Positions 24,721 to 36,400 of a DNA stretch of 64,000 nucleotides are shown here, piece after piece. The DNA is from JACQCF01 sp043742785 (lineage in GTDB: Bacteria > Omnitrophota > Gorgyraeia > Zapsychrales > Fredricksoniimonadaceae), in the NCBI GenBank assembly GCA_043742785.1, contig JAYTXU010000063.1, positions 1 to 64,000 of the forward strand, written 5' to 3'. The notes under the pieces are model-generated. The model worked only from the letters and a program-made list of their open reading frames with translations, was not told where the DNA came from and did no database searches. The first letter of the stretch is position 1, and each line of letters begins with the position of its first letter. The translations under genes and the position numbers were made by a program.

Positions 24721-25863
24721 GTGAAGAAATCTATTTTTCTTATTCCGTTATTAATTCCTTTGCTTATTTTTGGTTTTAACAAAACTAACTTTAAGCCCTT
24801 ATGGAATGATGAAATAAACACCCAAACAAAAACTTTAAATCAATCGTACAGTAATATTCTGCTTAGAAACCATGTCTTTGACGACAGTTTAGCTCCTCTT
24901 TTTTATATTCAGCAGAAGATTTTGTGTGATCTTTTTCGTTACCAAACACCTCAAGAATGGTTGAAGGGGGATTGGTCCTATAGAGATCGTTATTCCAATG
25001 TTTTCTTAAGGATTCTTCCTGTTTTTTGGATGTCGTTATCTTTTTTGTTGTTGTTTATTTATTTCTCTAATCGATTTAATCTCTTTATTGGATTCTTAAG
25101 TTTATTTATAGCTTTCTCCACTCACATTCTTCTAGCTTATTGGGCTGAGGCAAGGCCCTATGGCTTATGGGTGTTCTTTACGGTTGTTCAGCTGCTTCTT
25201 TTTATAGAATTAATTGAGGCTCCGGTTGTAGGGGCCAAGAAATGGGTTTGGCTTTCTATTATTCATATTGCTTTAAGCCTAACTTGCATCTTAAGTTTCT
25301 TTCAGATTACGATTGTTTCTATGATCCTTTTCTTATTTAAAGAACGTCGTTGGAATAGATATATATTTCTGTTAGCGGTTCCATTAATTTTTATTTATTT
25401 CTACAAACCTTTTCTTCATAGTGTTACTTTTTTTTGTCAGGTTCGAGATATTTTTTATAGCATATTACCTAAAGAACGTATTAATATTTTTCAACTTTAT
25501 CCTTTGTTGTTGGGATTGTATTTCTTGCAATCTAAGAAATTGATCTCTCCATTATTTCTGAATAGCACTCTGTTAAAGATTGCCCCTTTTTTTATAGCGT
25601 TATTTCTTATGGTATTTGCCGTTTTTATATTTTTAAGTTATTTATGGGGTCACGCTACAGGAGGAGTTCAGGTTGTTACGCCAAGGCATGTTATATTTCT
25701 AGCGCCTCTTGAAGTTATTGCGGAGACTTATTTAATAGGCATTCTTTGGGAGAGTTTTAAACATCTTTTTTGGATGCGATTGTTGATTCTGGCTATTATT
25801 ACTTTTTTTTATTTTCCACCTTTTAATATATTTTCTTTTGGTTTTCTAGCTTTTGCCTCCTAA
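24721..25863 (+). CDS. GT-C/PMT-like membrane glycosyltransferase
   Basis: A polytopic protein of about 380 residues with about ten membrane helices. The first loop has the acidic 'LWNDEINT' (GT-C catalytic-type Asp-Glu), and a later 'YWAEARPYGLWVFF' matches the conserved loop of PMT/ArnT-like (GT39/GT83-type) enzymes that use lipid-linked sugars on the periplasmic face. The GTG at 24721 is preferred over the ATG at 24670, which lies inside the previous gene, because it leads directly into the first membrane helix. The acceptor is unknown. Confidence 0.75.
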   Translation: MKKSIFLIPLLIPLLIFGFNKTNFKPLWNDEINTQTKTLNQSYSNILLRNHVFDDSLAPLFYIQQKILCDLFRYQTPQEWLKGDWSYRDRYSNVFLRILPVFWMSLSFLLLFIYFSNRFNLFIGFLSLFIAFSTHILLAYWAEARPYGLWVFFTVVQLLLFIELIEAPVVGAKKWVWLSIIHIALSLTCILSFFQITIVSMILFLFKERRWNRYIFLLAVPLIFIYFYKPFLHSVTFFCQVRDIFYSILPKERINIFQLYPLLLGLYFLQSKKLISPLFLNSTLLKIAPFFIALFLMVFAVFIFLSYLWGHATGGVQVVTPRHVIFLAPLEVIAETYLIGILWESFKHLFWMRLLILAIITFFYFPPFNIFSFGFLAFAS

Positions 25864-25931
25864 TATAGAGGATAGGTGTTTTTATATTTCTGTTGATGGT
25901 GCTGTGAGGTCTAGCCGCTTTAAAAGTGCGG

Positions 25932-25963
25932 TTGACAAACATCTTTTAAGTATATAAAGTACA
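25932..25963 (+). promoter_or_regulatory. Promoter region of the exported protease, with shared 15-mer
   Basis: TTGACA (25932-25937) is followed 11 bases later by AGTATATAAAGTACA (25949-25963), which contains TATAAA. The 15-mer recurs with one mismatch at 27356-27370 upstream of the giant gene. The 131-base gap holds nothing else. Confidence 0.65.
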
Positions 25964-25994
25964 AATTTAGTTATTCAAGATAAGGGGACAATAT

Positions 25995-26933
25995 ATGAAG
26001 AAGGTAATCTTTTATTTCTTAGTTTTATTTATCAGTTTTCTTTCACCTTCTTTAGTAAAAGCAGTAGAAGAAGTTAAAACTATGAATGTAGCGAGTACGG
26101 CCGAACAATTATTCTTTGTTACTGTAAGATTGGAATGCTCGCGTGTTGGTAAAGATGGGGCGATTGTAGGAGATGTTGGTACAGGTTTTATAGTATCTTA
26201 TAAGTGGCAGAATAAAGAAGGACTCTTTTTAGTTACAAATAAACATGTTTTAAAAGATGTAGAAAAAATTAAATTCTTTTTTATTCAAAGTGATGGAAAA
26301 AAGCCGATTTTAGGAAAGATACAACCTGTTGAAATGAATAATGTGAGATCTTTATGGTATGGACATCCTAACGACAAAGTAGACGTTGGAATAATCCCAA
26401 TAAGTGAACTTCTCGATCAGGCTCAAAAAAAGAATTTGCAGTTATTTATCAGGTCTTTTAATAAAGATTTTTTACCAACGCCACAGCAAGCAGAAGATTT
26501 AGATGCGGTTGAGGAGATTATGTTTGTAGGTTATCCAAGTGCAATTTACGATAAAGTGAATTATTTGCCAATACTTAGACGGGGGATTACTGCTACACCT
26601 CTGAATGTAGATTATGAAGGTTTGCCACAATTCTTAATTGATGCAACAGTATTTCCTGGTTCAAGTGGGAGCCCTGTCTTTTTGATGAACCGTGGTAGCT
26701 ATTCTACTAAAGAAGGTGGTTTGGTTTCTGGTTCTCGCTTCTTTTTACTGGGATTAATTTCAGAGGTTTATGTGTTTAATCAAACTAATGTAGGGGGATT
26801 TACTGATATACCTTCAACTATCAAACCAGTTGTTGGAACATCTCAAATGATGGGACTCGGTAAAGTAATAAAATCATCAGCTATTTTTGAAACGATAGAA
26901 ACTTTCTTAAGGTTAAATGGTGAAATAAAATAA
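25995..26933 (+). CDS. Exported trypsin-like serine protease
   Basis: It has a signal peptide at residues 1-24 ('FLVLFISFLSPSLVKA'). The mature domain has a chymotrypsin-fold triad: His in 'LFLVTNKHVLKD', Asp in 'PNDKVDVGIIP' and Ser in 'VFPGSSGSPVF', with an oxyanion-type GSSGSP. No PDZ domain is present, unlike DegP/HtrA. It probably cleaves periplasmic or surface proteins. It shares a promoter motif with the giant glucan-synthase-like gene downstream and ends at a strong terminator. Confidence 0.87.
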   Translation: MKKVIFYFLVLFISFLSPSLVKAVEEVKTMNVASTAEQLFFVTVRLECSRVGKDGAIVGDVGTGFIVSYKWQNKEGLFLVTNKHVLKDVEKIKFFFIQSDGKKPILGKIQPVEMNNVRSLWYGHPNDKVDVGIIPISELLDQAQKKNLQLFIRSFNKDFLPTPQQAEDLDAVEEIMFVGYPSAIYDKVNYLPILRRGITATPLNVDYEGLPQFLIDATVFPGSSGSPVFLMNRGSYSTKEGGLVSGSRFFLLGLISEVYVFNQTNVGGFTDIPSTIKPVVGTSQMMGLGKVIKSSAIFETIETFLRLNGEIK

Positions 26934-26950
26934 TTTAGCAGGATTTTTTT

Positions 26951-26985
26951 GCCAGCTAGTGATTTGTTCATTGGCTGGTTTTTTT
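26951..26985 (+). terminator. Rho-independent terminator after the protease gene
   Basis: Bases 26952-26962 (CCAGCTAGTGA) pair with 26968-26978 (TCATTGGCTGG), allowing two G-U pairs, and run into seven T residues. Confidence 0.9.
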
Positions 26986-27030
26986 ATCTTATGATTGATT
27001 GGTACTGGCAAATTGTCCTCTTAAATTAAG

Positions 27031-27087
27031 AAGAAGATTGGTGAAAGTGTCAATATTGAAACTGATATTTTGGCGAAGCATATTTAA
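27031..27087 (+). pseudogene. Remnant of a riboflavin synthase (ribE) 3' end
   Basis: Eighteen codons plus TAA read KKIGESVNIETDILAKHI, matching the RibE C-terminus KKAGDSVNIETDILAKYI at 15 of 18 residues. At DNA level 39 of 54 bases match, and most differences are synonymous third positions. Upstream codons in this frame hit a stop. So it is a decayed fragment of a ribE that evolved separately, not a recent copy of 18114-18698. The 501-base gap 26934-27434 holds this remnant, the next one, a terminator and a promoter. Confidence 0.85.
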
Positions 27088-27110
27088 AATAATTAAAAGT
27101 TAGAAACGTT

Positions 27111-27257
27111 ATGTCTAAACCACAATAACTCATTAAATGGAATTATTTAGGTTCGAACAATGAAAAAGTCACCGAAATGACTATTCCCTCCCGCAAATTC
27201 TCCGAATTTATAAAGGTCGTCAATGGCGGCAGTGAAGCCTACCGCGGTTTATTTTAG
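27111..27257 (+). pseudogene. Broken duplicate of the 73-aa gene
   Basis: The frame begins ATG TCT AAA CCA CAA and hits TAA at codon 6 (27126-27128). It then continues LIKWNYLGSN and NEKVTEMTIPSRKFSEFIKV to the same YRGLF ending, with about 25 codons missing in the middle. Divergence from 24193-24414 is largely synonymous. It sits 23 bases after the ribE remnant, so both come from one lost locus. Confidence 0.92.
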
Positions 27258-27355
27258 ATTTTCTTTCGTACTATATTTATAACCTATTGGTAAATATTAA
27301 TTTACAGCACATGAGAAAGCGCTTTCCAAAAATTCCTAAAATGCCCTTGTTTTTG

Positions 27356-27370
27356 AGTATATATAGTACA
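27356..27370 (+). promoter_or_regulatory. Shared promoter-like 15-mer upstream of the giant gene
   Basis: AGTATATATAGTACA differs by one base from the element at 25949-25963. It contains TATATA that could act as a -10 and lies 64 bases before the ATG at 27435. No clear TTGACA-like -35 is present. Confidence 0.55.
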
Positions 27371-27434
27371 TACTTTAAATAACAAGAAGATTTATGGTAT
27401 TAAGTAGTTAACCCCAGTAAAGAAAGACTACTGT

Positions 27435-30400
27435 ATGACAAGAGGGAAGATATATAAAAAATCTATCGTTTGGTTAGTCTTAGTTGCATTCTTATTAAAT
27501 ACATTAATAGGAGCGCAGCCTGTACAAGCTGATGTTCCTTTCCTGCCTGCCCCTGGTCAATTAGTTCCATTAACAGCATCATTTTCTTCACCCATGATTT
27601 GTGGCCTTAAATTCTTTAAGGACAATCCTTTTAAATTTAATTTTGTCATGACTCAAGGAGATCAAGCCTCTGGTGAAAACTCTTTTAATAGAAAAGTTTT
27701 CTTGAAAGAAGAAGCCAGTAGGCTTGTTAAATATTTCTTAGCTTCTTTAGCAATTCCTGAGAAAGACATGTGGGTTAACTTATCACCCTATGATTCTAAT
27801 CGTATTATTCCACAAGAATTTGGAATTACGGAAATGGGAAAAGATATGTTAGCTCAAGATTATTTATTAAAGCAGGTAGCTTCTTCTGTGATGTATCCGG
27901 AAGGAAGTGTGGGCAAGGAATTTTGGAGCAAGATTTACAGGGAAGCTTATAAACGTTTTGGAACAACTAATATTCCCGTTGCCGCCTTTAACAAGGTTTG
28001 GATTATTCCGGGTCAAGCAACTGTCTATGAGGATGCTATTGATAATACAGCGGTGATCACAGAGAGTAAGCTTAAGGTCATGCTTGAAGAAGACTATCTG
28101 GCGCTTAGTAAATCAACCATTAAGGATCATATAGAAAAAAGCTCAGATGCTAATAGACAATTATCTAATGAATTAATTCGTGAGATAATTCTTCCTTTGA
28201 TTGAGAAAGAGGTTAATGAGGGGAAGAATTTTGCAACATTGAGGCAAGTTTATAACTCGTTAATTTTGGCATTTTGGTTTAAAAATAAATTAAAGGAAGG
28301 GTTATTAGCAAAAGGATATTTTGGTCAGAAGAAAGTCAATGGCGTTGATGTAAATGATAAGAATATTGACCAGGAGATCTATAAGCAGTATTTAAAATCT
28401 TATAAAAAAGGCGTTTATAACTATATCAAAGAGGAATTAACTCCTACCAATGAAGTGGTCCCAAGAAAATATTTTTCTGGAGGGGTTATCTTTGGAGATT
28501 ATATCGAAAAAAGTTTTGCAATGATTTCTGGAAAAGAAGCTGCAAAGGCTGCTAGTGCCGTCTTACAGAATGGGGTTGTTACCTTTGAGGCGGGGGTTGA
28601 AGCAATTGTAGGAGATAAAACTAGATTAGAGTCATCAACTATTGGAGGGTTAAGAGAAAGTGGGCTAGTTCAAGATGGCGATACTGTTATAAGAATTAAA
28701 CTTAATGGAGTACAGAAATATAACGAAAAAGTAAGAAAATCTCTGATAGAAAGAATTATCGTTCTTAAGAAGGTATTTGGTTTGTATGTTAGACCATTTA
28801 AAAGAATACTGCCTGCAATCACAGTGGGAGTTTTTCTTTTGGCGGCTGCTAATTCAGCTTCTGCTAAGGGCTCTGAAGATTTAATGCAGCACGGTTCTAA
28901 GAAAGCAGAAATCAAACAGGTGGTCGCAAGCTCTATCGATATTCAAATACAAAAGCTTAGTGAGAAAATAGGTGCTGATCAAAATGCAGTGGACAATATG
29001 AGTGCTAAAGGCGGAACCTTAATGATGAATTTTGATAAGGTCCAAAAGCTCAAAGCACAAATCAAGATAGAAAAAGAACAATTGAAAGAGATTCAGGGAG
29101 CAAAGCCTAAGGGTTCTGTTGCTCCTCAAGAGATTTTACCAGTAAAAAATGTGCAGCCAGTTTCAGTAGATACTCATATGGGGTCTGTATCCATAGCTAC
29201 CCCAAGCTCTGTAGATGTTCCTGGCTCGGTAGTTCCAACAGTAGTGGTTCCTGTGGATCATGATTCCAATTTAAATGTTCAACCTCAAAGAACTGCGCCA
29301 ACAACTACAGTTGCAACGATTACACCGACTTCCACAGGCGATACTCCTGGACTTATTAAAGCACCTGGTAATCAAATTCAGCCCAAGGTTCTTTCAGGGG
29401 ATGCTCTTGATCACAATAATCTTTTACCTGATCAGGGAGCGGCACCTACTATTGATACTCAGCACGGCGCAGCCGCAGGGCCTGGAGCGCCGCCACCGGA
29501 TCAACTAGATCAAGGGCTTAATTTAAATACTCAAGTTTCAGGAGCGCCGCCAGCAGCTGTTCAAGTCGCAACAGTTACATCGGGGATTTCAACAGGGAGT
29601 ACTAATATGTATTCATCCCAATTGGATGAAGAAGCAGCGGTTAAGCAAGCTAATCTTTTAGAAGAACAAGTATTGTTAAGCCAGCTTCAGAAATCTTCTG
29701 CAGATCAGGATGCTTTAAAGTTAAAAATAGCTGAAGATATGCAGTTGATTCAAAATTATCATCTAGCACTTCCTAATTACAAACCAGTTCCTTTGCCATA
29801 CCAAAAAGCGGGGATGACGCCGCCCATTGCTTCCTTTACTCCGGATAATGTCAGCATTGCCTTGCTGGATTATAAGATTAATCAGACATTAAGAACAATC
29901 AAGAAGCCTATTAAGAATAATCCCTTTGCTCATGGTGCTTTATCGATGAATAATAATGCGCCTTTTGCAAGCGTGCCGGTTGTATCGGTTGGGGTTGGAA
30001 CAAGTTTTAGCATTGTCCCTGATGTGCCTTTTGCTGGTTTGATTAATTTGACCCAAATAGTTGGAGGGCTTCCTCAACTTGGTCAGCAAGGCGTTATGAG
30101 TCAGGTGTTGGGGCCTGCAGTGGCTGTTGATATTCTAGCTAATTTAAGAAATTATGTGGTAATGCATCCGACCAAGGGACAGGATGTTCGTTATGATGCA
30201 CGTATGACTCCATTTAAAGGGGTTGTTGAATCACTAACAGTGCATGTGACTCCAGCTGTTTCTTTTGACCAAGAAGGGCATCGAGTTGAAAAGAATCTTT
30301 ATCGTGTAGGGATTGTTAAAACCTTAGGTGCCGTAGCAGGAAAGGTGGATTCCCTTTTAGGAGATAAAGGACTCTTTGGGCATAGCAGCGATCACTTTAT

Positions 30401-33400
30401 TTTCCAAAATCTTGGTTACCAGATAAAGGTGGATGATTATCACCAGGCGTTTACCTATCAGGCGGCTGTTAATCAGGATACCAATACAAGCTATATCAAT
30501 GCCTACAATATCGAAGATTCAACGACCCGCTACAGAGAAAATACTCATCACGGTTGGGATCTTGTTGATTCGTCTACTCCGTTAGATTCTCACTTGGATT
30601 ATTATAGCGCCACTGTTCATGGTTTTATTCTACATGCCGATTCAACAACTGGAACAATGACAGGCCAGGGAGATGTTTTTACCTCTTCAACCTTTATTAC
30701 CGATGCTTTTGCTAAGCAAATAGCCCAGCAAGACGGGCAGACTATTGTCGGAAGATCTTATCTGAGTACTAATTCAGTTTTAGTAGAACCTATTTCTTCT
30801 TTGAAGGATCTTAATTTAGAAAAACAGTTATCAAAGGGTGTGGATAAGAATGGTCATCTTATTTGGGGAGTATTAAGAAATCATTTGGGACATATTGTTA
30901 AATTAATTATTGATCCGCGTGAACTTAACGATACAAGTTCTTTGACTGATGATAGCGGGAACTCAGTTAGATTTATTCCTGGCAAAGCTTATAAAGCCTC
31001 TTCAACCACGGGAGAGATTGGTAGTACTATTCGGGATTATACCATTGATGAGTTTAGGATTGTTGGTGAAGTTAAAGGGATGTTCAAGAAAAATACGGTT
31101 GCAGATAAATACGGCCATTATGATCTATCTGAAAGACCGCAATTACCAGAATTACCTTCAGAGCTGAAATCTTTAGTTTCTGGAAACGGCTTGATTTTAG
31201 AATCCTCTGTGTCATTAAAAGCCATTTATCAGACAGCAAGGAATTATTATGGGGTTGTGTATTTTGCAGATGGAAGAGTGCCCGCTGTCCTTACAGGTTT
31301 AAAGAATGTTAAAACGATTGGATCCCTGGATGAAAAAAACGGGGTGACCCGATTGCCTAACGGATTATATACTCTTTCAAGATTTAAAAAGAATTTGGAT
31401 GGCAATGCCCTTGTTCTTTTAGATGGTAAGAAGCAGGTTATAGCCGTTGTGGATGCATCTGATAAATTAAAACAGGAACGCATTAAAAATCTTCATGGAG
31501 AAAATAAACGTATTGATGATCACAAGGTTACTTTAACAACTTTAAAGGATGGAGGGATTGAAGCAGAAGACCACAGAGTGCTTGATCCTGAGAGCGGCAA
31601 GCCTCAGTTTACAATTTTTACGAAAGGCAATACGTTTACACCAGAGCAGACAGCATTTAATGCAGCAAACCCTCAACAGATTCATTTAGAAAGAGAATTA
31701 GCGGATTTGGCTATTAAAGGCCAGGCCATCACCATTCCTGTTGAAGGATCTAATAGACAAAGATGGATTATTCTAGAAAAAGCACCTACTTCTCAATTAA
31801 AAAGATTAGAACAATCAAGTCAACAGGTGGCACCTGTTCGAAATATAAAGGTAGAAACCTTAACAGGGCCGGATGGAAAGGTTTTTCATGGGGTGACCAT
31901 TGATACGGAAATGTTTGGTGCTGATGATATTCAAAAGTTAAACAGTCTTGGCGCGACTGCCGTTCGTACTTATTATCCAATTTCTAAAAAACTTGCTGTT
32001 CTGCTTGCCACTCAAACTCAAGTCAAAACGATTATTGTAGGCATTCCCTTAAATTCAAAAGCTTATAATCCGGAGAATTTGTCCAATTTTTGGGGAGATA
32101 CTGTGGGGGATCCAGATGAAAGAGTTTCTTTAGAAAATAGCAGCAAGTATATATCCTATCTTAAGCAGCTGGCAGCTACTCTTGATGGCAATGCAAAAAT
32201 TGTTGTTGATTTAGGTAATGAACTGAATTTACATCCGGATTGGATTGGAGTTACGAATAATGGGTCAGACCTAGGCAGATTTTTTAGAAAGGTAGACAAG
32301 CATGCTACGGATATAAAAGCAGTATTAGGAGATAGTGTTACAACGTCCTTCACCTTGGGAGATAATCCAATAGATTTTGTAACAGCATTGACAAATGCAC
32401 CTAATGTTCAATATTGGGGGGTTAACTCTTATCGGGGTATAGATGGTTTAGAAAATGATTGGATGAAGGCGACTAAAGAAGCAGGTGTTTTTAGGCCATT
32501 CTATGTGGCTGAAACAGGAAATAATTCTAATGCAGGAGAAGCAGTGCAGGCGGAAGCAGATGTTCACGCTTGGAAAACAGCGGAAGGCAAGATGGGTGTC
32601 AGTGTTCTATTAATGACTCTTCAAGATAATCCTAAAAAGATGGCCAATAATAAACAGGAAAACTTTGGTTTGTATGACCAATATGGGAAGCCAAAAGCAG
32701 GTGTCAGAAAGATTACCGAAGCTTGGGGAGAAGCAGCGACTTCGACTACAGCACCAATTTTGTTCGATGATACTCTAACCGGGGTTAATGAACACTATGC
32801 CCTTGTGCGTCTTCGTTCAAATCATCCTGCCGGAACTACTGCAGAAGAGGTTGTTAAACAATTAAAAACTGAACGCGTTCGCGTTAGTGATCTAGATCGA
32901 TTAGCTCCAGCTCTTGGAAAATTAGGCGTTGAAATATTGAAGATTGATTCTCAAGGCAATACAGTTGGACGATATGTCAAGATGTTTGGGGATGGTTATC
33001 AGTTGTGGGAAAATGTTTCAATTGAAGCCAATATGAATAAATATTTTCAGATTAATCGCAATGATGGGAAAGGTTCTGAATATGTTTCATTAGATGATTT
33101 AAAGTCTCCTTCAACTCAGGAAGCTATTCGTCAGGTTGCTGACGAAGTTACCATGATGGATATGAATCAGCATGTGATGGCACGGGTATTTTTAAATAAA
33201 AATTTTAATGGCAGCCGTATTGAAGTCTTACAGGACAATCATACATCTTCCATTTTTGAATTGGCTTCATTTAGTCCAACAGATTTATCTGGTCCTGTTG
33301 CTAAAACAGTTTCTATTAATCCTAAAGATTCCAAGGATGGCTTCTTGCATGTCATCACCACTGATTTACGCCAAGTTAATCAAGGCGTGCAGGTGGAAGA

Positions 33401-36400
33401 TGTTTACAAGCCGGTTACCGGGGGGAAACCAGTTTTGCTTTACAGTGACCGATTCTTACAAAACAATCGCATTTATTTTAAAGATGGCCATGAGTATTAT
33501 TCCGTTTTAATTGATGCTTCCCATAAGGATGGGCAAACCGTGACGATTGACGGACAGACGACAGAGAATGTGACAGGAATCTTTGATTTTAATAAGGACT
33601 CCAATAGCGGGTATCACGTCAATCTTCGTAATCTGGATAAGAATGGCGGTTTTGCTCCTATTCGTTTTACAAAATTCAAGGATGGACAGATTAATGTTGA
33701 TCAAACAGGATTTGTTAAGATTCGACAAGGAATGGATCGCAAAGCTATTTTAGATAATGTTGTTAGATCGTCTGTTCTTAATATGACAGACGTATACAGA
33801 TATAGACCAGATGGACAAATTGATACAAGAGAAGTTAGTTTTTTAAATAATGGACAATGGCAATTAAATTGGACTTTAAAAGGAGCTGATATTGCTGTTC
33901 AACCTGTCCTGGTTAGTCAATTATCTAGCAATCAAGTGATTGCAGAGGCTTTTGCTAAATATAAGATTGATAAAGATACCATCTTAATTGAAACCATCAA
34001 AACAGATACCGATGGTGTTGTCAGTAAGGATTATCGTATCTTAGGAGATATCTTAGAGAAGAAAATCATTTCTGTGATCGAGCAGGGTGGGGGAGTCATC
34101 AAGACTATTGTGGGGTTAAATTTTGACAACACCACAGGCGAGCAGATACTGTCCTATACCTTAAGTTCTGATGGGCAGGTTCAATCTTTAAGTAGAACGG
34201 TTCCCAATGAATTATCCTATCAGCAGCTTCTTCCTCAAGGAGTCGAGACAACCTATGCACAGTTTATGGAGAAACATTTAAATGTTCAGGGAGCTAATTA
34301 TTGGAATGAGTTGGAACAAAGAGGTGTCTCAAGAAGTTTTGTACCAGTGGTGGTTGAAGAAATTCCTTTTCTGGTTCAAACAGATAAACCTGGTGCTAAT
34401 AGTTTTAAATCTATTGAACCCAAGATACGTCCTCTCGTTGAAGCTTATACAAAGGCCAGTGCTCAAGACCGTCCTGCTCTATTAAAACAAATTTCAGATA
34501 CCGTTCGCCAGTATCATCAAGAGAGTAATACTGCGCATTATACGCAAGAGCAAGGGCAGCCGACCTATCATTATTTATCACCTCCTAATGATAGTCGAGG
34601 ACGTGATTATATTACCAAGACAAGCGATGGGGATATTTCGCTCAATATTTGGCCACTTGAAGGTAAGGGAAATTTTCCAGCTAATATTTTGCCGGCTAGT
34701 ATTGTTGTTAATCAGTCGACTGGCGAATTGCAGAGAACAATGGTTTTTGATCATCATGAAAAGCTACAGTTTCAGAATTTCCAAAATGAGCCCTATGAAC
34801 TGGGCGTGAATGTTTATAAGGTTTCGGATGATTTAAGTTTAAAGGAGGCTACATTTACGAGTTTAGGAGATCCCATTTCTAAAACCACTCTTTATCAGCG
34901 TAATCGTGTTGCTAATGGAATATTTGGTGTACAGACAAGAGGGGAAGAAACAATTGCTTTTGATCCGTTATTCCCGTACTCGCTTCCTTTGGCTGGGACC
35001 TTAGATGAAGATGGTCGTTTGACTAAGGCAACTTTGCATTTGGAATTTAGTGTTGAGAATGGGCATCAGAAAATTGTGGAAACATCCTTGGTCAATGAGC
35101 CAACAGCTCCAGGGGATTTTAGAGTTAAAACGCAGACCATTGTGGATGGTAAGCCAATTTCTGGGACTCTGCATGAAGAAGGAACACTTTTGGGTTATAG
35201 GAAAAGCATGGAGGCTAATTGGAAAGTATTTGCCGTTTATCCTGCTTTAATCTTAGGGTTAATTATCAGCGGAGATTTACTTAAGAAAATTAGGTTTAAT
35301 AGAATTAAAAAGGCATTGGCTGAGGAGGCTACTAATGCAGCCTTAGAAGAAACATCAGAGCCTCCTAAAGAAAGAGAAATTGTTTATCCTTCTTGGCAGG
35401 AGTATGGATTTAGTAAAGGTGCTTTGGCCGTTGCTGCTAGAAGATACGAAGGAACAATTGTTCCCATGTTAAAGAAAGAATCAATAGAGGATGTTTTAAA
35501 AGAATATTTCCGTGGTTATCAAATATGGCGTAAACAGGTCATGGGTATTGAAGAGCCATTTATCCCCACTATTGAAGATTTATGGGTGATGTTTTTAAGA
35601 GATGCGGATAATGATATTTTGAATGCAGATGTGCCAGACGGCCTTAATTATTTGATGCATAAAGCTGTGGAAGCTAGAAAGATTAACCCAGTGGCTGCAG
35701 ATATAGGGGGTTTTATAAGAAAGGAATACACGCGCTGGCATAATATTATTGAAATTCAGCAAACAACCTTTCAGGGTTTATCAGGGGGGAAGATGAAAAA
35801 CGTGGTCCCCTATGATTATTATTTTACCGTCGAAGATCTTAATGAAATGTTTCGTACTAGGAAGAATGTTGAATGGTACGATGATTTAGGGTATTCCTTG
35901 GATCGTAAAGCAGATAGAAGAAGCTCTATCTACAATGATTTTATAGCCAGTTTGAGGGAAAAGGTTAAGGCTGCTAAAGCAGGAATTGAAGCCATGGCTG
36001 ATAGTGTGGGTGGCAATGTATTTAGAATGAAGAGAAAGGTGGCAGATGTTGCAGAGTATCAGGAGTATGTTCAATTTTTTACTAGAGTTCAAAAAGGTGA
36101 GTATACCGTATCAGATAATTTTACCTCCACAGAAATATCTGCAGAACAAGCTAATCTTTTAATTAATAACAAACCATTTATTAGAAAAACATTTGCGGAA
36201 TCAGGATCATGGGTTGGGAAAATGCCTTTGCCGTTGCGTATGATCAAACCATTAGCCCAGTTTATCCGAAATAGTTATAACCAGTTAACCTATCCAATTA
36301 TATTAACTTCGACCGTGGGAGCTTATGTGGCAGCTTATGACGGCATCATAGGCTGGGGGACTGCTACCCTTGCGGCAGCTATTAGTCTTGTTGTTATTAA

